A stretch of 64,000 nt of DNA from Aliiglaciecola lipolytica E3 (GTDB lineage Bacteria > Pseudomonadota > Gammaproteobacteria > Enterobacterales > Alteromonadaceae): assembly GCF_000314975.1 (NCBI RefSeq), contig NZ_BAEN01000041.1:124001-188000 (forward strand), given 5' to 3'. The notes beneath the pieces are model-generated. The model ran no database searches. It was not told where the DNA came from and saw nothing but the letters and a program-made list of their open reading frames with translations. The translations under genes were made by a program, and so were the position numbers. Numbering within the stretch: position 1 is the stretch's first letter; each line of letters opens with the position of its first letter. This document shows, one piece after another, positions 18,252 through 27,842 of the stretch.

Positions 18252-18670
18252 AGTTTAGTGTCTGCTGCCATTTCCAGTGATAAAGAGGTTAGCGCAGTTA
18301 ATGCGCGTTGTGCGTCTTTGTCTGCAACAAATATGTGATCATGATAGTAACCCGCTACCACATTGGCACTAATATTATGTTTGGTAAGCACGTTAGAAAA
18401 TGCCGCAGTTAAACCTACCGCTTCAAGACTAGAATGAACATTTAAGGTAATACACCGATACAACTGGTCATAGTGGATCCCACTGTCTATTGCCGTTTGC
18501 TCATTAATAATCAGTGTCATTCCCTCTTTTTCCTGAAATACCCCCTTGGGGATTAATTTGGCGATACTGGCCCAATCTATATCAGCTACAGAATGAAATA
18601 TGTATTTGTCTTCGAGGAGTTCAGGTGACATTGAAGCAATCAGTTTGTCTAAATTTTTTTCTCCAGACAT
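18248..18670 (-). CDS. ACT domain protein (DUF2241/COG3602 family)
   Basis: Cytoplasmic protein of 140 residues with two ACT-like modules: LDKLIASMSPELLEDKY at the N-terminus followed by YRCITLNVHSSLEAVGLTAAF (about 80-100) and NISANVVAGYYHDHIFV (103-120). The family is small and uncharacterised; ACT folds usually bind amino acids. A ribosome binding site GGGAG lies upstream of the ATG. It converges on the SulA-like gene with a 4-bp overlap. Confidence 0.82.
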   Translation of the reverse strand: MSGEKNLDKLIASMSPELLEDKYIFHSVADIDWASIAKLIPKGVFQEKEGMTLIINEQTAIDSGIHYDQLYRCITLNVHSSLEAVGLTAAFSNVLTKHNISANVVAGYYHDHIFVADKDAQRALTALTSLSLEMAADTKL

Positions 18671-18778
18671 ATTTCTCCCTTAAAGTTTATTAGTAATTTT
18701 AGAAATGAAATGATTGTTTCCAATGGCATAATACATTAAATTTCCTCAATATTCGTAACCATAAGTAACCCAATTATT

Positions 18779-19246
18779 TTGCAATTGCCGACAAACACGT
18801 GCCTATGCGGCAGTAATATTCAATTTCAACACTGTTGTGAACCCTACTTACAGCAAAAACAATGGCCACAAACAGCAGAACAATTAATGCGTTCTCGCTT
18901 TTCAGCCTACGCCACACAGCAATATCAATATATTTTAGACACCTATGCGCAAAGTCAACGTGATACATTATCGGTAAAAGAGCTACAACAAAGCGATAAA
19001 GAAACAACGTGGTTAAGGTTACAAATCGTCAATTGTCCTGATGATCACACAGTAGAGTTCAAAGCCTATTCTAAATTTCAAAATCAATTTAACTTATTAC
19101 ATGAGATATCAATTTTTACCTTAGAAAATCAACATTGGATGTATAAAGAGGGAGAGCTTTTAGCAGACACTGGCCAGGTTAAATTAAACCGAAATGACCA
19201 ATGCCTTTGTGGTAGTGGGAAAAAATATAAAAAATGTTGTATCTGA
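18779..19246 (+). CDS. ychJ: YchJ family protein with two SEC-C zinc motifs
   Basis: Protein of 155 residues aligned end to end with E. coli YchJ (152). The N-terminal SEC-C-type motif is CLCGSNIQFQHCC (8-20) and the C-terminal one is CLCGSGKKYKKCC at the very end; both bind zinc in related proteins. The central part LMRSRFSAYATQQYQYILDTY is the NTF2-like family core. The start is TTG at 18779, chosen because the only upstream-compatible start keeps the conserved Cys motif; no clear Shine-Dalgarno sequence is seen. Function is unknown. Confidence 0.88.
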   Translation: MQLPTNTCLCGSNIQFQHCCEPYLQQKQWPQTAEQLMRSRFSAYATQQYQYILDTYAQSQRDTLSVKELQQSDKETTWLRLQIVNCPDDHTVEFKAYSKFQNQFNLLHEISIFTLENQHWMYKEGELLADTGQVKLNRNDQCLCGSGKKYKKCCI

Positions 19247-19326
19247 CTTTTTTGTTTTTGTTTTCATATCGTTTAGAAACCACTAAAGGTAATCCGCTTT
19301 CTAATTAGATAAAATCAACATCCGCA

Positions 19327-20106
19327 TTACTTTTCTAATAAAGTAGAACAAGATAACGTCTGCTCTTGTCCGCCAATGCTTTCTAATAGTTCGTCACCTA
19401 TTTGTTCTATTTGTTCAGTCGTTAAAGGCCAAGGGTGTTGCTTAGAAGAATACGGAAATAGAACGTAAAGTATTTTCCCTCGTGGTGCGCCAGCGCCATT
19501 GCGAGGATTTACGTTTTTACCTCCCAATCCTTCTGCTAATGCCATAGACATTTCCCCCAAACTCGCATTAGACGGGCCTACATCAGCCACTACAAAACTT
19601 TGAATGTCGTTGGTTTCAAGATTGATAGCAATACCAATATCACCTAGACGACCAGTACCCTTTTTACTATAAAATTTACCGGGGTAAACAAGGTAAGGAA
19701 AATGTGTGGCATCGACGTAGCGGCTCGGATCGAGTTTAGATTTTTGCTTATCAAATAGGGATGTTTTTGAGATGAAATATCCCTTAAATTCTCCATCTGG
19801 TTGCACGTATGGCTTGTTCGGATGATTTGGATCTTCGACTAAAACTGACGGCCACCAATCGCTGTCTGGATATCCTGCATTTAAGTAGTTATCAAGCCCT
19901 ATATTTTCCGGGTGATACGCATTGGGCGCACCATCAGCATCGATAGCCTTATGTTGTGTAGCAAATATAAACGCAGATTTACTCTCGTTTATAAGTAGTT
20001 TTTCATTTTTATAATTTTGCCAGTGAGTAAACTCACATTCGACAGCAGCAACTAATGCCGAAGGTAACATTAAATTAAGTGTTAACATTGCAACTGTTCT
20101 ATTCAT
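19327..20106 (-). CDS. Secreted glycoside hydrolase family 75-like (chitosanase-like) protein
   Basis: Exported protein of 259 residues with a Sec signal peptide (1-20, cut near VAA). The mature part resembles GH75 chitosanases: an AIDADGAPNAYHP segment (about 53-65), GYFISKTSLFD, then VVADVGPSNASLGEMSMALAEG (split near 170-192), which carries the acidic pair expected in the active site (Asp in ADVGP, Glu in LGEMS). GH75 enzymes cut partly deacetylated chitin. The assignment rests on motif recognition without an alignment, so an uncharacterised relative is possible. It stands alone between ychJ and tatD. Confidence 0.6.
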   Translation of the reverse strand: MNRTVAMLTLNLMLPSALVAAVECEFTHWQNYKNEKLLINESKSAFIFATQHKAIDADGAPNAYHPENIGLDNYLNAGYPDSDWWPSVLVEDPNHPNKPYVQPDGEFKGYFISKTSLFDKQKSKLDPSRYVDATHFPYLVYPGKFYSKKGTGRLGDIGIAINLETNDIQSFVVADVGPSNASLGEMSMALAEGLGGKNVNPRNGAGAPRGKILYVLFPYSSKQHPWPLTTEQIEQIGDELLESIGGQEQTLSCSTLLEK

Positions 20107-20173
20107 TTTGGCTTCCTTGACTATGCGTGTGTTTATACACTATAGCTTGGAATTTTGAATTTAGAATAAAAGT

Positions 20174-20947
20174 TTACTTTCGTTTAATCGCATCAAATAA
20201 CGTGTAAAAGTTATTAGTTGTAATTTCAGCTAATTGTTTAACGCTGACACCTTTTAATTGCGCAATAAATTCTGCAACTTCAACGACATAAGCTGGTTGG
20301 TTTTGCTTACCGCGATATGGTATTGGTGCTAACCAGGGAGAATCAGTTTCAATTAATAATTTTTCTAAAGGTAGCGCTTTAACGACATTTTGCAGTTCTT
20401 TTGCAGAGTTGAACGTAACTATCCCTGAAATGGATATATACAACCCTAATTCAATTGCCGCTTCGGCCATTTCTAAAGATTCCGTAAAGCAATGCAATAC
20501 CCCTTTGGTTTCACTGTCTTTATATTCATTTAATAGCGCAAGCGTATCTTCACGAGCATCACGGGTATGGATAATTAATGGTTTGGATAGTTGATTAGCC
20601 ACTTTAATATGATCAATAAATGATTGTCGCTGCACATCTTTGGTATCTGCGCTGTAGAAATAATCTAGTCCTGTCTCCCCTACTGCGACAACTTCGGGTT
20701 TAGAAGCCATTTCTAATAGTTCGTCGAAACTACATGCGTCTTCTTGATGCAATGGATGGACCCCACATGAAACAGACACATCTTGAAAGTCATTTACTTT
20801 AGCTAACATTTCGGGAAAGTCCTTAACCGAAACAGCTACACATAAAAAATGGTCTACGCCGCGCTGCTTTGCGAATGCGATAACGTCTTTAAGTTCTGAA
20901 TCTGTTTTATCAAGTCTGTCTAAATGACAATGCGAATCTACGAACAA
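20174..20947 (-). CDS. ycfH: TatD family metal-dependent hydrolase (YcfH-like)
   Basis: TIM-barrel amidohydrolase of 257 residues (E. coli YcfH 265). Metal-site motifs are DSHCHLDRLD at the N-terminus, Glu in AVGETGLDYFYS (about 91-102), LIIHTRDA, VLHCFTES and the late ETDSPWLAP. Family members are 3'-5' DNA exonucleases or D-aminoacyl-tRNA/DNA repair-linked hydrolases; the substrate of this one is not known. It closes the pabC-mltG-tmk-holB-ycfH run, 14 bp after holB, in the same order as E. coli. Confidence 0.93.
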   Translation of the reverse strand: MFVDSHCHLDRLDKTDSELKDVIAFAKQRGVDHFLCVAVSVKDFPEMLAKVNDFQDVSVSCGVHPLHQEDACSFDELLEMASKPEVVAVGETGLDYFYSADTKDVQRQSFIDHIKVANQLSKPLIIHTRDAREDTLALLNEYKDSETKGVLHCFTESLEMAEAAIELGLYISISGIVTFNSAKELQNVVKALPLEKLLIETDSPWLAPIPYRGKQNQPAYVVEVAEFIAQLKGVSVKQLAEITTNNFYTLFDAIKRK

Positions 20948-20961
20948 AATATCTCCTATTT

Positions 20962-21840
20962 CTACAATTTTTGGTAATCTAATAGTAATCCAGTTAATAC
21001 AAGTATTCTGTTTACTCCTGGATTTTGCAGCGATACTGTAGCTAGCTTCAATTTATTTTCTATTTGCCAAAATAAACTATTATGGATGTTAGCAGCCGCT
21101 ATCTGGCGTAGCTCATATTGTAACCACAAAACTATCTGATCTGACTCTTTCTGCCACTTTTCGGCCAGTACCAGAGCCGACATTTTACCACGCTTCATTT
21201 CTTCCATTGAATGACAAAAATCTGCGTAGTTTGTACTCTGCTGATTTTCTAATTGAGAAATAATAGTCAGCGGACAATGGCCATATATTCGAATAATATC
21301 ATCTGTGACTCCGGCAATATTCTGTGAGCTCAACCATTGTTTGCACTCATCAAAACTAGGAGCGCTTATATTTACTTTTTCACACCGACTAATAATCGTT
21401 GGTAACAATCTTTCCGGATGGGCACTAATCAAAAATAGATAAGTGTCACCTGTCGGTTCCTCCAAGGTCTTTAACAGCGCATTAGCAGCTGACTCTGTCA
21501 TGCTATCGGCTCGCTCAATAATAAGCACTTTATTACCAGAAAGATGAGCTGTGCTCGTCAATTTTTGAATGGCCTCACGCACTAAATCGACGCCTAACTG
21601 TTTATCAGAAGCGATCCGATGTAGATCAGGATGTGATTGTGCGTTAAATAACTGACAGGATTGACAGGTACCGCAGGGTTCATTTTCTTGTTTTTTGCAC
21701 AAAAGCGATTTTGTTAACGCATCACAAAAAAATGTTTTACCAATTCCTGACGGACCTTGAACTAATAAAGCGTGATGTAAACTGTTTCTTTGAGCACGTT
21801 GTGCTAACTGCCTAAAAGTGCCGTTTAACCAGGGATACAC
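20962..21840 (-). CDS. holB: DNA polymerase III delta' subunit
   Basis: Clamp-loader AAA+ subunit of 292 residues, shorter than E. coli HolB (334) mainly at the C-terminus. The P-loop region is QGPSGIGKTFF (28-38). A four-cysteine zinc site is visible in LCKKQENEPCGTCQSCQ (about 47-63). The sensor segment ALLKTLEEPTGDTYLFLISAHPERLLPTI and SRCE (arginine-finger motif) follow. The gene overlaps the end of tmk by 16 bp. Confidence 0.93.
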   Translation of the reverse strand: MYPWLNGTFRQLAQRAQRNSLHHALLVQGPSGIGKTFFCDALTKSLLCKKQENEPCGTCQSCQLFNAQSHPDLHRIASDKQLGVDLVREAIQKLTSTAHLSGNKVLIIERADSMTESAANALLKTLEEPTGDTYLFLISAHPERLLPTIISRCEKVNISAPSFDECKQWLSSQNIAGVTDDIIRIYGHCPLTIISQLENQQSTNYADFCHSMEEMKRGKMSALVLAEKWQKESDQIVLWLQYELRQIAAANIHNSLFWQIENKLKLATVSLQNPGVNRILVLTGLLLDYQKL

Positions 21841-22463
21841 AATGTGTCCTTCAAGAAACCTGACAAAGCAATTTTAATGTCATTATGCACTTCATCGATA
21901 GATTGCATGGTATTGATCAATGTAATGTCATTATCCGAATTACATAGCGCTAAATAACGTGCACGAGTTCTTTCGAAAAAAGATAGGTTTTCCAATTCAA
22001 TTCTATCCAATTCACCTCTACCTCTTGCACGCTTTAGACCTTCTTCAGGTTCAACATCTAAATATAGAGTAAAGTCAGGTTTAAAACCGTTTAACGCTAA
22101 ATTACTCAGCGTTGTCATTTTGTCGGCTGAAATCCCTCTTCCACCGCCTTGATATGCTTGTGATGATAAATCATGTCGATCACCGATTACCCAGGTACCT
22201 TCCGCGAGATTAGGTTTAATCACATTTTCTAGTAATTGTACGCGAGCGGCGTACATCAATAATAGTTCAGCTTCAATCGTGACTTTTTCTTGCCAAGCGT
22301 GTTTGACACAATCTCGAATTGATTCCGCCATGGGTGTACCACCAGGCTCTCGAGTGCAAATGACTTTTATATTGGCTGCTTCTAATTGTTTTTTTACAGT
22401 AGCTATAGCACTGCTTTTACCTGCGCCTTCTAAGCCTTCAATAACGATAAATTTACCGGACAT
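21825..22463 (-). CDS. tmk: Thymidylate kinase
   Basis: dTMP kinase of 212 residues, the family length. The P-loop is IEGLEGAGKSS (7-17), the DR motif is GDRHDLSSQAYQGGGR, and the lid region is RARGRGELDRIE. I start at the ATG at 22461-22463, four bases after the mltG TAA; a longer frame beginning at 22511 would lie inside mltG and add 16 unconserved residues. It phosphorylates dTMP to dTDP. Its end overlaps the holB start. Confidence 0.95.
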   Translation of the reverse strand: MSGKFIVIEGLEGAGKSSAIATVKKQLEAANIKVICTREPGGTPMAESIRDCVKHAWQEKVTIEAELLLMYAARVQLLENVIKPNLAEGTWVIGDRHDLSSQAYQGGGRGISADKMTTLSNLALNGFKPDFTLYLDVEPEEGLKRARGRGELDRIELENLSFFERTRARYLALCNSDNDITLINTMQSIDEVHNDIKIALSGFLKDTLCIPG

Positions 22464-22467
22464 TTTT

Positions 22468-23481
22468 TTAGTTACTTTTAGTTTTTTTGAGTTGGTATTG
22501 CCTAACGGCACGATTATGTTCGTCTAATGTAGTAGAAAAATAATGAGTACCATCACCTTTCGAAACAAAATAAAATTCTTCGGACTGTATTGGATGTAGC
22601 ACCGCATCAATACTCAATCTACTTGGCATAGCAATCGGTGTGGGCGGCAATCCCTTAATTACGTAGGTATTATAGGGTGTTGCTTGTCTTAAGTCTTTAC
22701 GGCGAATGTTACCATCAAAAGAATCGCCCATTCCATAAATAACAGTAGGATCTGTTTGTAAACGCATGCCTTCTCTTAGACGATTAACAAACACGGCTGC
22801 GATGCGTGGTCTTTCTATCGGTACGCCCGTTTCCTTTTCAACGATAGAAGCCATTATTAGCGCTTGATAGGGATTATCATAAGGTAAATCTACTTGCCGC
22901 GTTTCCCAAGCACTTGTTAGGTAATCTTTTAACGCCTGATGAGCCCGCTTTACGATTTCTTCTACATCAGTACCATTTGTAAAATGATATGTATCCGCCA
23001 ATAACCAACCTTCCAAGGATGCGCCGGGTAAATCGGGATCAAACGTCGTTATCCACTGCTCGAAAGTTTTTTCAGATTTATTTAACTGTGGGTGATTATT
23101 TAATTGAATTAACCAATCCTGCCAACGCAACCCTTCAATTAAGGTAATTTGATAGGTCTTTTCTAACCCTTTTGACAGCACGTTAAACATATCTCGTGCA
23201 CTCATTCCTAATGTAAGTTCATAAGTTCCAGTTTTAATGTGACTGAGCTCCGGCTCTAATTTTAAAGCGGCTTTAACTAACAATGGGTGCTTTAGAATTC
23301 CGCGTTGATGAATTTTATTAATAACAGAATGAGCATATTGCCCTTTATCGACTACTAAAATCTGACTGCCAACAATATTTAAGGGGTTATTAAACGCAGA
23401 ATTAATTTGGTAAATTAAAACAATGAGAATCGTAAATGAGAAAACAGCCGATACAATAAATAGCTTTAACCACTTACTCAT
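22468..23481 (-). CDS. mltG: Endolytic murein transglycosylase
   Basis: Inner-membrane-anchored lytic transglycosylase of 337 residues (E. coli MltG 340). One N-terminal transmembrane helix (about 6-27) precedes a LysM-like region and the YceG domain. The catalytic Glu lies in ASIVEKETGVPIER (about 211-224), followed by AAVFVNRLREGMRLQTDPTV and the conserved YNTYVIKGLPPTPIAMPS (split across 275-292). It cuts nascent glycan strands. It overlaps pabC by 8 bp and leads into tmk after 4 bp. Confidence 0.95.
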   Translation of the reverse strand: MSKWLKLFIVSAVFSFTILIVLIYQINSAFNNPLNIVGSQILVVDKGQYAHSVINKIHQRGILKHPLLVKAALKLEPELSHIKTGTYELTLGMSARDMFNVLSKGLEKTYQITLIEGLRWQDWLIQLNNHPQLNKSEKTFEQWITTFDPDLPGASLEGWLLADTYHFTNGTDVEEIVKRAHQALKDYLTSAWETRQVDLPYDNPYQALIMASIVEKETGVPIERPRIAAVFVNRLREGMRLQTDPTVIYGMGDSFDGNIRRKDLRQATPYNTYVIKGLPPTPIAMPSRLSIDAVLHPIQSEEFYFVSKGDGTHYFSTTLDEHNRAVRQYQLKKTKSN

Positions 23482-24307
23482 TTATTGATACCTCTTGTTG
23501 ATTCTCTTTAAACCACTTTATAAATTTATTTTCAGAGCTATTTAAAGTGATTGTTTGCTCTGCAATTTTAAATTCTTTAACGTTTATTAATTTCATTAGA
23601 CTGTTACTTACAAAGGCTTCATCACAGTTGAGAAGATGTTGCATTGTTTGTTTAGTTTCGACCAAACTCAACTTATTATTAACCATAATATCAATAATAT
23701 AGTTACGCATAACTCCGGAAACCCCACATTCATCGAGCTTTGGGGTAAACCACGTATTTCCTTTTCGCCAAAACAAGTTAGCTGAACAACACTCAATAAT
23801 TTTAGAATCTGTATCACAGACAATGACTTCATCTACTGATAAATCCTGCATTTCATGTTTTATTAATACTTGCTCTAAACGATTCAGATGCTTAATTCCG
23901 GCGAGCAGAGGTTGCTTACCTAAATGAATTGAACTCGCTCCTAGGATTAATCCTGTATGTTGAAGTGATGAATAATGCGTTGGAGCGTCAGAAATAGTGA
24001 TATAACAATGTGGGGATTTAACTTCTTTTGTGCCATATCCTCTACCGCCATAACCGCGAGATATAATCGCTTTAATCACTTTATTAGCATGTAAAGTTGC
24101 GAGTTCATTAAGTTTGACTCGTAGATTGTCCCATTCTTCAAAAAGAATTTTTAAACGATTACAGCCATCTTGTAAACGCGTTATGTGACGCTCGAGCAAT
24201 TCAATCTTGGTATTGCTCACTAGCATAGTCGTAAAGCAACCATCACCATATGCAGAAATTCTATCACTACTTAAAATTTGGTCATTTTGTGAAAGTTCTA
24301 TAATCAT
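23474..24307 (-). CDS. pabC: Aminodeoxychorismate lyase
   Basis: Fold-type IV PLP enzyme of 277 residues (E. coli PabC 269) that forms p-aminobenzoate for folate. Visible are SAYGDGCFTTM (18-28), the Schiff-base Lys in GIKHLNRLEQV (about 137-147), and ECCSANLFWRKG with SGVMRNYI. The start codon follows directly on the T-run of the terminator behind fabF, so expression may depend on read-through or a promoter inside fabF. It overlaps mltG by 8 bp. Confidence 0.94.
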   Translation of the reverse strand: MIIELSQNDQILSSDRISAYGDGCFTTMLVSNTKIELLERHITRLQDGCNRLKILFEEWDNLRVKLNELATLHANKVIKAIISRGYGGRGYGTKEVKSPHCYITISDAPTHYSSLQHTGLILGASSIHLGKQPLLAGIKHLNRLEQVLIKHEMQDLSVDEVIVCDTDSKIIECCSANLFWRKGNTWFTPKLDECGVSGVMRNYIIDIMVNNKLSLVETKQTMQHLLNCDEAFVSNSLMKLINVKEFKIAEQTITLNSSENKFIKWFKENQQEVSINE

Positions 24308-24313
24308 TAATTA

Positions 24314-24342
24314 TCAATAAAAAAGCCCAGTAAGTACTGGGC
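24314..24342 (-). terminator. Terminator between fabF and pabC
   Basis: GCCCAG/CTGGGC with inner TA/TA pairing, total 24325-24342, is followed on the minus strand by TTTTTTATTG. It lies 52 bp past the fabF stop, and its T-run ends about 10 bp before the pabC start codon. Confidence 0.85.
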
Positions 24343-24393
24343 CTAATCTTAACCGATTGAATGTGCTAAGCAATAATTCAATTCCGAATAGGG

Positions 24394-25632
24394 CTATATT
24401 CTCTTAAATAATAAAGAGCCATTAGTCCCACCGAAACCAAATGAATTGCATAGCGCGTATTCCATACTAACTTTTCTTGCTTCATTTGCCACAAAATCTA
24501 AATCACACCCTTCGCCTGGATTATCTAGATTTATGGTTGGTGGAGCAATTTGATCACGCAATGCTAATAAAGTAAAAATGCCTTCAACTGCTCCGGCAGC
24601 ACCAAGGAGGTGTCCAGTCATTGATTTAGTTGAACTTACTAAGACTTTTTCTGCATCAGCGCCAAATATACGTTTGACTGCCGCGACTTCTGCAACATCA
24701 CCCGCTGGGGTTGAAGTACCGTGAGCATTGATATAGCCAATTTCACTTGCTGGAACCTTGGCATCATTCAATGCATTTTCCATAGCGGCGGCTGCTCCCT
24801 CTCCGTCTGCTGGAGGAGATGTCATGTGATACGCGTCACCGCTCATACCAAAGCCAACTAATTCAGCATATATAGTCGCACCTCTGGCAACGGCTTGTTC
24901 ATATTCCTCGAGCATCACAACGCCAGCGCCCTCGCCCATGACGAAACCATCACGGTCTTTATCCCAAGGACGACTTGCCTTGGTAGGTTGTTCATTGCGT
25001 GTTGATAAAGCTCTTGCTGCAGCAAAACCGCCTACCCCTAAAGGTGAGATCGATGATTCTGCACCGCCTGCAAGCATTGCGTCTGCATCGCCATATGCGA
25101 TGGTGCGAGCAGCAATACCGATATTGTGTACACCTGTTGTACAAGCAGTCACAATATTTAAATTGGGGCCTTTCAATCCTTCAAAAATAGATAGAAAACC
25201 TGAAATCATATTGGTAATTGTTGCTGGCACAAAAAACGGCGTAAGCTTACGAGGCCCGCCAGCTAACATTTTTTTATGATTTTCTTCAATTAATCCCAAA
25301 CCACCGATACCTGATCCAATAGCAACACCCACTCGACTTGCATTTTGAGGGGTAATTTCTAATTTTGAATCGGCCAGAGCTTGTTTTCCCGCTGCTATAC
25401 CTAGTTGGATAAAGCGGTCCATTTTTTTAGTTTCTTTTTTGGGGATATAACTTTCCACATCAAAATTTGGAATTTCACCCGCAAAACGCGTGGTAAAATC
25501 AGTGGTATCAAATGACGTGATGGGACCTATTCCACTTTTACCCTGTATAATGCCTTCCCATGTACTGTTGGTGTCTCCACCCAAGGGTGTCAGCATGCCA
25601 AGACCGGTTACTACAACGCGACGTTTTGACAC
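24394..25632 (-). CDS. fabF: 3-oxoacyl-[acyl-carrier-protein] synthase II
   Basis: Elongating ketosynthase KAS II of 412 residues (E. coli FabF 413). The Cys-His-His triad is visible in [14 protein letters not shown] (Cys about 164), [12 protein letters not shown] and [15 protein letters not shown]. It condenses malonyl-ACP with acyl-ACP and sets the temperature response of unsaturated fatty acids in E. coli. It is the last gene of the fab cluster, 75 bp after acpP, with a hairpin in that gap and a terminator behind it. Confidence 0.97.
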   Translation of the reverse strand: MSKRRVVVTGLGMLTPLGGDTNSTWEGIIQGKSGIGPITSFDTTDFTTRFAGEIPNFDVESYIPKKETKKMDRFIQLGIAAGKQALADSKLEITPQNASRVGVAIGSGIGGLGLIEENHKKMLAGGPRKLTPFFVPATITNMISGFLSIFEGLKGPNLNIVTACTTGVHNIGIAARTIAYGDADAMLAGGAESSISPLGVGGFAAARALSTRNEQPTKASRPWDKDRDGFVMGEGAGVVMLEEYEQAVARGATIYAELVGFGMSGDAYHMTSPPADGEGAAAAMENALNDAKVPASEIGYINAHGTSTPAGDVAEVAAVKRIFGADAEKVLVSSTKSMTGHLLGAAGAVEGIFTLLALRDQIAPPTINLDNPGEGCDLDFVANEARKVSMEYALCNSFGFGGTNGSLLFKRI

Positions 25633-25670
25633 TTAGGCCTCCGCATAAAATTCTTATTTTAAATATAAAG

Positions 25671-25694
25671 AAGAAACGGCTCGAATAGAGCCGT
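25671..25694 (-). terminator. Hairpin between acpP and fabF
   Basis: ACGGCTC (25676-25682) pairs with GAGCCGT (25688-25694) around GAATA, followed on the minus strand by TTTCTTCTTT. It is a weak terminator or RNA-stabilising hairpin, which would help keep acpP message in excess over fabF. Confidence 0.6.
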
Positions 25695-25707
25695 CTTTTG
25701 GAATGTC

Positions 25708-25947
25708 TTACGCGTCTTTATTCGCGTTAACGTAGTCGATAGCAGATTGAACAGTAGTAATTTTTTCTGCTTCTTCATCTGGAATTTCAGTATCAAACTC
25801 TTCTTCCAAAGCCATTACCAATTCCACAGTGTCTAATGAATCTGCACCTAAATCATCCACAAATGACGCTTCAGCTTTTACTTCTTCTTCTTTTACGCCC
25901 AATTGCTCGACGATGATTTTTTTAACGCGCTCTTCGATGTTACTCAT
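25708..25947 (-). CDS. acpP: Acyl carrier protein
   Basis: ACP of 79 residues (E. coli 78). Phosphopantetheine is attached at Ser37 in [11 protein letters not shown]. It is strongly acidic, as expected. The 178-bp gap to the upstream fabG gene is unusually long for this cluster and probably holds a separate acpP promoter. AGGGAAA lies near the start codon on the minus strand. Confidence 0.98.
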   Translation of the reverse strand: MSNIEERVKKIIVEQLGVKEEEVKAEASFVDDLGADSLDTVELVMALEEEFDTEIPDEEAEKITTVQSAIDYVNANKDA

Positions 25948-26125
25948 GATTCTAGTTTTCCCTATAAGTAGCTAGAGTTTAAATTTCCGGTAGTTTATTC
26001 AGCTAGCCTCTCGCTTGCAAGCAAGACAATTAACTTTTTCTCTGGTCAAACCACCGAATCAAATAAGTCTAATAAACAATATTTTAACAATCAAGCTCTA
26101 AAAGCATGACGATCCAATACGTTTA

Positions 26126-26866
26126 TTATCCCATATACATACCACCGTTTACATGGATTGTTTCACCCGTAATGTAAGCAGCATTGTCACTTACTAAAAA
26201 ACTAACAGCTGCGGCAATCTCTTTTGGTAAGCCTAATCTGTTAGCTGGAATATCTTTAAAAATCGCTTCTTTTTGCTCATCTGTCAATGACTTAGTCATA
26301 TCAGTATCAATAAAACCTGGTGCAACTACGTTAACCGTAATGCCACGAGAGGCTACTTCACGGGCTGTTGATTTGCTAAAACCAATAACACCCGCTTTGG
26401 CTGCTGCATAGTTAGCTTGTCCTGGATTTCCAGTGCTACCAACAACCGAACCGATATTTACGATTCTACCGTAACGTTTTTTCATCATGCCACGTAATAC
26501 GGCTTTAGTCAGTTTAAAAATGGGCGTTAAATTTGTATTTAAAATATCATCCCACTCTTGATCTTTCATGCGCATCAATAAGTTATCACGAGTCACGCCC
26601 GCATTATTAACTAAAATTTCGATTTCGCCGTGATTTTCCTTTATCTGTGCCAATACGGATTCAAGCGAATCCTGATCAGTTACGTTTAACGTTAACCCTT
26701 TACCGCCATATTCTGCAAGGTAAGATGTAATTGCTTCTGCACCGCTGTCAGATGTAGCCGTACCGATTACGACAGCACCTTGTTGTGCCAAAGATTCCGC
26801 AACAGCTCTACCAATACCTCGGCTGGCGCCAGTCACTAACGCAACTTTTCCGTTTAGTTCACTCAT
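26126..26866 (-). CDS. fabG: 3-oxoacyl-[acyl-carrier-protein] reductase
   Basis: Short-chain dehydrogenase of 246 residues (E. coli FabG 244). The NADPH site is VTGASRGIGRAVA (9-21), and the catalytic Ser-Tyr-Lys set is in NIGSVVGSTGNPGQANYAAAK. It reduces 3-oxoacyl-ACP. It follows fabD after 9 bp. Confidence 0.97.
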   Translation of the reverse strand: MSELNGKVALVTGASRGIGRAVAESLAQQGAVVIGTATSDSGAEAITSYLAEYGGKGLTLNVTDQDSLESVLAQIKENHGEIEILVNNAGVTRDNLLMRMKDQEWDDILNTNLTPIFKLTKAVLRGMMKKRYGRIVNIGSVVGSTGNPGQANYAAAKAGVIGFSKSTAREVASRGITVNVVAPGFIDTDMTKSLTDEQKEAIFKDIPANRLGLPKEIAAAVSFLVSDNAAYITGETIHVNGGMYMG

Positions 26867-26875
26867 TTAATAATC

Positions 26876-27808
26876 CTATTGCAGTAGTTTTTCGACTGAT
26901 TCAACTGTATTTAACGCATCTGTCGCAATTGACTTTTCAATGCGTTTAATTAGACCTGTAAGTACCTTACCTGGCCCTACTTCGTATATACGTTCAACAT
27001 TTTGAGTTGCCATATACTCGATAGTTTCAGTCCAACGAACGGGACAATAAAGCTGTCTAATTAATGCATCTTTAATACTAGTCGCATCACTCGGCGATGC
27101 AACATCTACATTATTGATAATGGCAACTTTAGGTTCTGAGAATGTGATTGAGTCAATCAGTTTTGATAATTGCTCTGCAGCGGGTTTCATCAACGCACAA
27201 TGCGATGGGACGCTTACAGCTAGCGGTAATGCACGTTTTGCACCGGCTTCTTTACACAATTCTGCTGCGACTTCGGCTGCACTGGTAGTCCCTGCAATAA
27301 CCACTTGTCCGGGTGAGTTAAAATTTACTGCCGACACAATTTCAGAAGTTTGTACCTGCGCTTTTTCACACGCTTCTAAGATAAGCTTATCGGCTAATCC
27401 TATTATCGCGTACATTGCACCTTTACCAGCAGGAACAGCTTGTTGCATAAACTGTCCTCTTGCTTCAACCAACTTAACCGCTTCTTTTAAACCAATTACG
27501 TCTGCACAAACCAGTGCTGAATACTCACCTAAGCTATGCCCAGCCATAAAGTCAGGCTTGTTATAACCAGATTCAATAAGTAACCGATATATAGCAACAC
27601 TTGCGGTTAATAGCGCTGGTTGAGTGATATGAGTTTGATTGAGTTGTTGATTTTCATCATGTTGCACCAATTCCCACAAATCATATCCTAGTGCATCTGA
27701 CGCTTCGTCGAAAGTTGTTTTAATTTTCGGAAAGTGTGCCGCCAAATCAGCCAACATCCCAACAGATTGGGAGCCTTGGCCAGGAAACACAAAAGCTTGT
27801 TTAGACAT
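26876..27808 (-). CDS. fabD: Malonyl-CoA:ACP transacylase
   Basis: FabD of 310 residues (E. coli 309). The nucleophile elbow is AGHSLGEYSALV (Ser about 92), with the N-terminal VFPGQGSQSVGM and catalytic His in VPSHCALM (about 200). It loads malonyl groups on ACP. It sits between fabH (34-bp gap) and fabG. Confidence 0.97.
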   Translation of the reverse strand: MSKQAFVFPGQGSQSVGMLADLAAHFPKIKTTFDEASDALGYDLWELVQHDENQQLNQTHITQPALLTASVAIYRLLIESGYNKPDFMAGHSLGEYSALVCADVIGLKEAVKLVEARGQFMQQAVPAGKGAMYAIIGLADKLILEACEKAQVQTSEIVSAVNFNSPGQVVIAGTTSAAEVAAELCKEAGAKRALPLAVSVPSHCALMKPAAEQLSKLIDSITFSEPKVAIINNVDVASPSDATSIKDALIRQLYCPVRWTETIEYMATQNVERIYEVGPGKVLTGLIKRIEKSIATDALNTVESVEKLLQ

Positions 27809-27842
27809 AAATCAACCCTTGCTTAAATAATTATTTAATTTA

